Origin: Thetidibacter halocola
GTDB lineage: Bacteria; Pseudomonadota; Alphaproteobacteria; Rhodobacterales; Rhodobacteraceae
DNA: 64,000 bases
Direction: 5' to 3'
NCBI RefSeq assembly: GCF_018224955.1
Contig: NZ_JAGTUU010000001.1
Location: 682,001 to 746,000, forward strand
Position 1 is the stretch's first letter; every line of letters begins with the position of its first letter. The position numbers were made by a program, and so were the translations under genes. Shown here in pieces: positions 8,699-17,600 of this stretch. The notes beneath the pieces are model-generated. The model searched no databases. It had not been told where the DNA came from and saw nothing but the letters and a program-made list of their open reading frames with translations.

Positions 8699-11600
8699 CT
8701 AGAATATCTGATCATCGCCCCATACCAAGTCTTGCAGGCAATCCAGTGCCTTGTCCGGCCCCGTTCCGATTATCCCCACATCACTGATCGTTCCGTCGAA
8801 CACGTCCCGGAACCCGGGCTGTCCGGTTGCACTGGCCCAGCCGTTGGCGCCGATCTGCAGGAACTCGCCATTGTCGGTCCAGTCGATGTCGAACGCCTCT
8901 TCGCCGACAAGGGCGCCGTTCAGCCACAACGCGACCCGGCCATCGCCGAAACTCGTCACCACGTCGTAGTCGGTGCCGGCCTGGATGCCCGCGACCTTGA
9001 AGACCGCCGAGGCCGCATCCTCCTGGAACCGCACGAACAGCGTGCCTTTCTGGATGTAGCTCGTGAAGTGACCGTCGTTGACCTCGAGCCCGTAGGCATC
9101 CTTCGACACAAGGCCCTGCCGCCCTGACACCGTGTCGGCGTTGAACGTGAACGCGATGGTCGCGGCCTCGACCCGCAACGCCTCGTCCGGCCCGAACTCC
9201 AGCACCGAGGCGCCCGACCCGTCGAACGTCATCGCGCCCGGGGCCGAGAACAGCAGCGGGCACGGCGGCGTGGTGCCGTCCTCGACCGTGATCGCCACCG
9301 AGGCCGTGTCCTCGCCGCCATTGCCGTCGCTGACGCGGTAGACAAAGCTGTCGCTCCCGAAGAAGCCGGCATTCGGCACGTAGCGGAAGGAGCCGTCCGG
9401 GTTCAGCGTCAGCGTCCCCGAGGTCGGCCCGCTTTCGAGCGCCGCGCTCAGCGTGTCGTCTTCGGCATCCGTGTCATTGGCCAGCACGCCGGCCGGGGAA
9501 ACCACCAGCGCGGTGTCGGCGGTCGTCGAATACGCATCGTCCGCCGCCATAGGCGCGTCGTTCACGGGATCGACCGTGATCGATGCGGTCGCGATATCGC
9601 TGCCGCCGAAAACGGTCGATACCTCGTATGCAAAGCTGTCCACGCCGAAGAAATCCGAATCCGGCGTGTAGGTGAAACTGCCGTCCGGATTGAGAACAAG
9701 CGTCCCGTTGGCGGCATCCGAAACCAGTGTCGCCCGCAACACGCCACCAAGGGGATCGGTGTCATTCGACAGGACGTTGCCGGCCAGGAGCATGTCTTCA
9801 TCCGTGGCGAAATCGTCGTCCATGCCAACGGGCACCGCCTGCGAGAGCAGATCGTCAGCATAACATCCCAACACCGCCACATCACTGATCGTTCCGTCGA
9901 ACACGTCCCGGAACCCGGGCTGTCCGGTTGCACTGGCCCAGCCGTTGGCGCCGATCTGCAGGAACTCGCCATTGTCGGTCCAGTCGATGTCGAACGCCTC
10001 TTCGCCGACAAGGGCGCCGTTCAGCCACAACGCGACCCGGCCATCGCCGAAACTCGTCACCACGTCGTAGTCGGTGCCGGCCTGGATGCCCGCGACCTTG
10101 AAGACCGCCGAGGCCGCATCCTCCTGGAACCGCACGAACAGCGTGCCTTTCTGGATGTAGCTCGTGAAGTGACCGTCGTTGACCTCGAGCCCGTAGGCAT
10201 CCTTCGACACAAGGCCCTGCCGCCCTGACACCGTGTCGGCGTTGAACGTGAACGCGATGGTCGCGGCCTCGACCCGCAACGCCTCGTCCGGCCCGAACTC
10301 CAGCACCGAGGCGCCCGACCCGTCGAACGTCATCGCGCCCGGGGCCGAGAACAGCAGCGGGCACGGCGGCGTGGTGCCGTCCTCGACCGTGATCGCCACC
10401 GAGGCCGTGTCCTCGCCGCCATTGCCGTCGCTGACGCGGTAGACAAAGCTGTCGCTCCCGAAGAAGCCGGCATTCGGCACGTAGCGGAAGGAGCCGTCCG
10501 GGTTCAGCGTCAGCGTCCCCGAGGTCGGCCCGCTTTCGAGCGCCGCGCTCAGCGTGTCGTCTTCGGCATCCGTGTCATTGGCCAGCACGCCGGCCGGGGA
10601 AACCACCAGCGCGGTGTCGGCGGTCGTCGAATACGCATCGTCCGCCGCCATAGGCGCGTCGTTCACGCCGGTCACCCGAACGGCAACCTCGGCGCTGCTG
10701 GTCAGCGCACCGTCGGAAACCGTGTAGCGGAAAACCTCGATGGCCGTCTCGCCGACGCCGAGATCGTCCAGCGCCCCCGCCGGATCGTATGTCACCGATC
10801 CATCGCCCCCCAAGCTCACCGTGCCCCGCAGGTCCAGCGCATCGATCGCGACAATGGACAGGCTGTCGCCGGTATCCGGATCGGTGTCGTTGGCCAGCAC
10901 GTCGGGCAGAACCACGGCCGCTTCTTCGGTCGTGGCAAAGCCCGTGGAGCCGGCCTGACCATCCGCGACGGCCACGGGGGCCTCGTTGTAAGGCGCGACG
11001 TCGAAAGGGACGGACACGTTTTCCAGTGCCAACCCGGCTTCGTCACGAACCGTGACAGAGAAGCTGTCCTGCCCTGTGAAGTCGACAGGCGTCCGGATTT
11101 CGACACGACCATCGCCAAGGAACAGCAGCGCCGCGCCCTGGACGGTTGTGGCCGGCACCTCGAACGTCAGTGGCCGTCCTTCGGGATCGCGCAGCACTTC
11201 GTTGAGATCGATGACCGCGACCCGGTCCTCGAGAAGCTGGAAGGGATCGCGGGCGATTGCCTCGGGCGCCTGGTTCTCGTCGTCGTCTAGGATCAGGACG
11301 GAGGCATCGCGCGTCGCAACCGTGTAGTCGCTGCTGTCCAGCAGCCGCAGGGCAAAGCCTTCGTCGATCTCTTCGGCCAGGTCGCCCGCGATTTCGACCG
11401 TCAGGACGAGACTGGATTGACCCGCGTCGAAGCGCGCGGTGCCGCCCGGCAGGCCGCCACCGACGAAATCGCCGCCCGTCACCGGCGCATGGAACGCGCT
11501 CGGCACGACGATCCAGGAGACGTCCAGCGCGCCGGTCAGGTCGCCCGTCCGGGTGAGCGTGAAGGATGCTGTCGCAGCGACGCCATCCATTTCGTCGACC

Positions 11601-14600
11601 GTTTCGGCATCGGCTGCGACCGAGACCGCCGGCAGCGCGGGCCGATCGTCGTCAAGGATCTTGACCGTGGCCCGCCGCGACAGCATCACGTGCGGTGTGG
11701 CGGCATCCACCGCGATCTCGACCGTCAGCGTCTCGTCCGTCTCGGCCTCGGCATCGCCGAGAACGGCAACCGAGACGGTCGCGCTTTCCTGCCAGGCCGC
11801 CAGCGTGACGGTCTCGGGCAGCGCGGTGCCGATTTCATCGTCCGACAGGCTCCCCGTGCGGGACAGGGCGACGACAAGCGCCTCGCTCAGGTCCCCCAGG
11901 CGGAAGATCCGGAACTCCGCAAGGCCCTCCTCGCCGGGTGCGCCTTCGCCCAGTTCCGGGACCGCGGTCGTGATGCCGACCGCAGGGCCGAGGGCGGGCG
12001 CGTTCTGCACCGTGATCTTGTCCGCGATCCGCACATCGGTGCCACGGGCCGACTCGATGAAGGCCGGGTTGCCGGTCAGCGCGAAATCGAGGATCGCGGC
12101 CTCGCGTCCGGCGCCGGCCGGGATGCCGGCAGCGTCGACCGCCGCCTCTGCCGCCGCGCGCAGGTCGGCCGGCAGATCGTCGATCGAGATGTTCCCGCGC
12201 GGGAAGCTGCGGTCGGTGAAATCCTCGGTGCCCAATCCCGGCGCGTAGTCGAAAAGGCTCGTCGCATCAGTCAGGCGCCATGCTTCGGCATAGATGCCGT
12301 AGAGCGTATCGAAATCCGGGCTGTCCGACAGAACCGTGCCGTCCGGCAGGGCCAGGTCGTTGCTGGCGTCGCCGTCGGCATTGCCGAGAAGACCGCGCAC
12401 CTCGCCCGGTGCGCGCGCCGGGTCGAGCAGCAGGCCGACATCAAGGAACCCGTCGCGGACGTCGACGAATATCCTTTCCTCGTTCGGCATGACGAACGTG
12501 TACCGGTCCCCGTCGAAAAGGACGCGGCCGGCACCGACTTCGATCATGCCGACATCCAGCGGCACATCGACCGCCACGCCATCAACCTTGAGAGGGGTGT
12601 CGGACAGCACGTCCAGCATGACCCGATGCCCGTCGATCTCGGTCGCGACAGCAGTGATGACCGAAAGCAGGTCGGAGCCGGGCTGCGGACTCATCCGGGC
12701 CTGCAACGTAAGGGGCGCGCCGGAGACGGCCTCGAGCATGGTGAACTCGCCCACCGCCATGAAGCTGTAGGACAGCCCGTCGGCGGTGGCCAGGTGCGGG
12801 TCGCCCCAGAACCTGAACAACCGGATGAATTCGACTTCGCTGCGCGTGAAGAGATCGTCGTCATTGACGATCATCGACGCCTCGTCGACCCGCAATTCGG
12901 CGGCACCCGTGATCGCGTTGGCGCTGTCGAGGCGCAGGTTCACGGTGCCGTTCACCTCGGGAATGCGATCGCCGCTCACCGGAACGCGGATGATCTTCTC
13001 GGTCTCGCCCGGCCGGAAGGTGATCGCGCCGAAGAGCAACGCATCGTCGGGAGCGGGCGCCGGCAGGACCGGGATCGAGAAATCCAACATCACAGGATCG
13101 AAGGTTCCGGGGGCCACGTCGAAGGTGACAGTGGATTCGAGGATCGGATCGAGTATCCCGTAAGGGCCGCCGATGAGCGATCCTTCGACAAGCGGCCCGA
13201 ACTCGCCGCTCAGTTTCGCACCTGTGAAGGTGTCCTTCAGTTCGAAAGCGGCCTGGAACAGCCTGCTTGTCACGTCGACAACCGGGACCAGCGACGTGAT
13301 CACCTTGATCGCCCCACCAAAGGCGAAGGATGCGGTGCCGAGAAGTTCCGACATGCCCACGGAAGTCGGGATCAGCGTGCTTTCATCGAAGCTGAGTTCG
13401 TTGTTGTTGATCGTGACCGTGGGAATGCCGGGCAGGAACACGAACTCCTGCTGAAGCATCAGGTCGAATGTCAGATCCGCGTCGAAGATCGCGTATTCGC
13501 CGGTCAACGCGAAATTGCCCAGCCTGATCGCGTTTTCGTCGTCCAGGTCGTTGCTCAGGAACCGCAGTCCCTGCAGGCCCGGGATCAGGCTGGCAAGGTT
13601 GAGAAGATCGGTATTGAACGAAAGCAGCGGATCCTGGACCGTCGCTTCGAGCACGGGTATCGAGGCTCCCGGCAACGCCACGCTGGTGGCCTTTGACCCT
13701 GTGGGCAACTTGGCCGAAAGCCCGAAGATCTCGAGCGGGTCCTCCACGTCGAAACCCAGGCCACGCGTGATCTCGAACAGGTCCACGCGGTCGATATCGG
13801 AAACGTCGACGGCCAGGTCGTCGATCCGGGCCAGTTCAGCCCCGAAGAAACCGGAGAGGACCACGTCCTTCGCGCCGAATTCGCCAACCCCAAAGGCAAG
13901 GTCGATATCGATCGAACCGTAGTTGAGGGATTCGGCGATCAGCTTCGGGGCAACCGCCTGCAGGCCGAAAGTCCCGACGCGGGCATCCTCGCCCGCCACG
14001 ACATAACCGGGCATGCGCAAGTCGGTGCGCACCGGGTAGCTCATCGACACGTCGCCCAGGGTCGGGCCATCGATTTCGACCTCGAGGGCGACATCGGGCC
14101 AGACGAGATCGTATTGCACCAGCCCGTCGCGGAACGCGCGCGTGTTCCCATCGAGCAGGTTGAAGCTGCCCAGCGGGATCGTCAGGTTCGGCAGGCTGCC
14201 GTCCAGCGCCGTCACCGCGACCTCGTCAAAGCGGAAGGTCGGCGTGACGGTCTGGAACACCGGAGAGCCGTCGCGCGGCAGGACGTCCTGGCGCGACAGG
14301 ATTTCGCCCGTCGACACCTCGCGCGCATCCTCTTCGATGCGGAAGCCGACGATCCTGTCGTTCCACGACCACCATCTGCCGAAAACGGTGATCTCTCTTT
14401 CCGTTATCCATTCGTCGACCAGCCGGGGCGGGCCGAGGGTCTCGGTCGCGGACCAGCCGACCGTGATGGTGTTGTCGGTCTCGCCAGCCCGGGTGACGAT
14501 GAACTCGGCATAGCTGACACCGCTGTTGCCTTCGTCCATCCGGTCGCGCGCGGCGCGGACGGACAGCACCGCCGGTTCGTCGTCATTCCTGATTTCGATC

Positions 14601-17600
14601 CGCGCGCCATCGCCGCTGACCTCGGCATCGATGCCGTCGGTGGTGCGGGCGCTCAGGATTTCCAGCGTCAGGCTTTCGTTCGCTTCGGGATCAAGGTCGC
14701 CGAACACGTCGACCGGGATCACCGCAGACGTATCGTCCGGCCCGAGTGTCAGGCTGCCCGCCACGTTGACCGGGGTCGCATCGCTGCTGTCGGCGGTGGT
14801 GGACGTGATCCGGTATTCGACCTCGACAGTCTGCCCCTCGCCGCGCGATCGATCGATGGTGAAACCCGTCCGCGTCGTTCCGGCATCCCCTTCGTCCAGT
14901 GTGGCTCCCTGGATGACCAGACGCGGGGGGAAATCATCCGTCTCGATCACGCCCAGCGCGGTTGCCGTGCCGATCACCACCTCGTTGCCGCTGTCGGACG
15001 TGGCAGACGAGATGGTCAATTGCAGCGTCTCGTCAGGTTCGATATCCAGATCGGCAAGGATGCCGACGGGGATTTCCGCCCGGGTCTGCCCGGGTTCAAA
15101 GCGCACGGTTCCGATCAGCGGGAAGGAGTCGGTGATATCCGCCGAATTGGCCGGGTTGCCGCCGGCGGGATCGATCCGCCATATCGCGTCCACACCGTCC
15201 TTGGTGCCGCCGCTGCGTTCGATGGCCATGACCAGAGTCCGCGTGCCGCTGTCGCCCTCTGTCACCCGCGCGCCACTTGCTGTCAGGACGGCCAGTTGAT
15301 CGTCGTTGAGGATCACCGCAGTCGCGCTGGAAGCTCCGAGCGATGTGTCCCCGCCGCTCGAGGCGGACGCTCCGGTGATGGCGAGAACCAGCGACTCGTC
15401 GGGTTCGAAAAGCAGGTCGGAGGCGATTGGCACCCGCACCTCGCGCGAGGTCTGCCCTTCGCCAAGAACGACACGGCCCGCCCCCAGAAGCCCGGGCAGG
15501 AGGTCGTCCGCATCGACCGGATTGGCGCCGGAGCCGCGGATTTCGTAGTCGACCGTCATGCTGCCCTGCGTGTCGCCCGTGCGCGACACGGAGAAAATGA
15601 CCTCGGCCCCATCGCCGGGATCGCCTTCGAGGAAGAACCCCGAGGTGGTGACGTTGACGGTTTGCGGTCCCGGTTCTCCACCACCGCCACCGCCCCCTCC
15701 ACCGCCGCCGCCAGTATCCACCGGCGGCAGGGACGGTACCGCGCGATCCAGCAGCGCGATGTCGATCACGCCATCCGCCGCGCCGTCGAGCAGATCGAGA
15801 ACCTGCGCGCGGCCGCCGAACACGATCTGGGTCTTGTCGCGTCCGTCGGCGAAAACGATGTCGGGACGCCCGTCGCCATTCAGGTCCTCGCCGCCGGCGA
15901 TGGAGCGCCCGGTGAAGAACGCATAATCCTGTTCCGCGAAGATGGTCAGCCCCTGTGCGGGCGTCAGCGCGCCGAGGTCCAGCGCAGCCGGCCAACCCTC
16001 GTCCTGCCCATAAAGGACCGTGATCCTGTCCCGGCTGGCCACAAGCAGGTCGTCCAGCCCGTCGTCATTGAAATCTCCCGCACCCGTGACCGACAGGCCA
16101 AGGCGGGCATCCGCGTTGCCGCCATACAGGACGAAGCCGTTGCTGCCATCCAGGGACGCCACATCGACCGGTCCGTTGGTGCCGCCGAACACCACCCCCA
16201 CCGCGCCTGCCGAGGCATCGCCATCGAGGTTCGCAGCGCTTGGGATACCGATCGCGATGTCGCCAAAACCGTCGCCGTTCACGTCTCCGATTCCAGAGAC
16301 TCCGTTGGGCAGGCTGGCAAACCCAGGGTATGTACTTGTGGAAACGGCCGAAATCTCGAAGCCCCGCGTGGGTGAGAGGTTCGACAGGTCCAGTCCGGCA
16401 AAGCCGGTCCTCGATCCGCCGTAGACGACATAAGCCAGCAGGTCGAAACGGCCCGGTTCGACCGACCGGACACCCGACAGCAGCAGGTCGTCGATGCCGT
16501 CACCATTGACATCCCCGGCAGACACCGCGCCGAGTCCGCTTGCGAATGCCCCCGAATGCAGAAGCTGGCTGGCCACGCCAGCACCCAGCACGAGTTCCGA
16601 ACCGCCGCCGGGGCGGCCCCACACCACGTGCGCCTCGGCGTTGGTTGTCCGGGTAGTCAGGGCATTGAAGAAACTCGAACTGGGTTCGACGGGTATCTCT
16701 TTCAGAACCAGCAGCAGGTCGTCGAACCCGTCTCCGTCGAGGTCTCCTGCGGCAGAAACGTCGGTTTCAAAGCCCTCGGTGAAACTGGTCGGAACCCCGG
16801 GCAGGATGGCCACGCCCCCGGCACCCGGCGCATCGAGGCCCGCCTGGGGCGTGAACCCGTCCGGACCTCCCAGCAGCACCCCGGCATAGCCATCACCGAC
16901 GGCGCCCCATTCGCGGCCAAAGAACTCCTCTTCGTCGAAGAACACCGAGTGGTCGCTGCCAAAGGCGATATCCGCGTGACCGTCGCCGTTGAAATCGCCG
17001 AGGCCTGCAATCGTCAGGCCGCGTCCACCATAGGGCAGATCGCCTGCGATCAGCGTTCCTGATCGTTGCAGGTCGGGCGCCAGTTCCCATTCCTGCTGTG
17101 CGGAACCGGGAACAAAGCTGACCGCGCCGACGACGTCATACACAAAACGATCGCTGGAACTGAGGTAAGAGCCCAAAACGAGATCGCCGATTCCGTCGCC
17201 ATCGACATCGCCCGCCAGCGCCACGTCGTGGTAAAAGGCCCAGTACGTATCCGAGTTCGTCAGGGTCGCGCTGGCGAACGCGCCTTTCACGCCCACCCTT
17301 GCCGTGCCCGTCGCTTCGAGACCCGTGGCATCCTGCACCGTGTAGGTGAAGGTATCGTCCGTGGCGAAACCCGCGCCGGGCGTATAGCGGACCTGGCCGT
17401 TCTCGATCACGACATCGCCTGCCGCCGCGCCGCCGACCCCGGTCAGGGTCAGGGCGTCGCCCTCGGGGTCTGTGTCATTGGCCAGAACGTCGATGAGGAC
17501 CGATCCGGTCGCCGCCACGGTCGCATAGTCGTCGGTAGGCTCAGGCGCGTCGTCCGTGCCCTCGGCCGTATAGGTGACCGTGGCGATTGCGGTCTCGATC

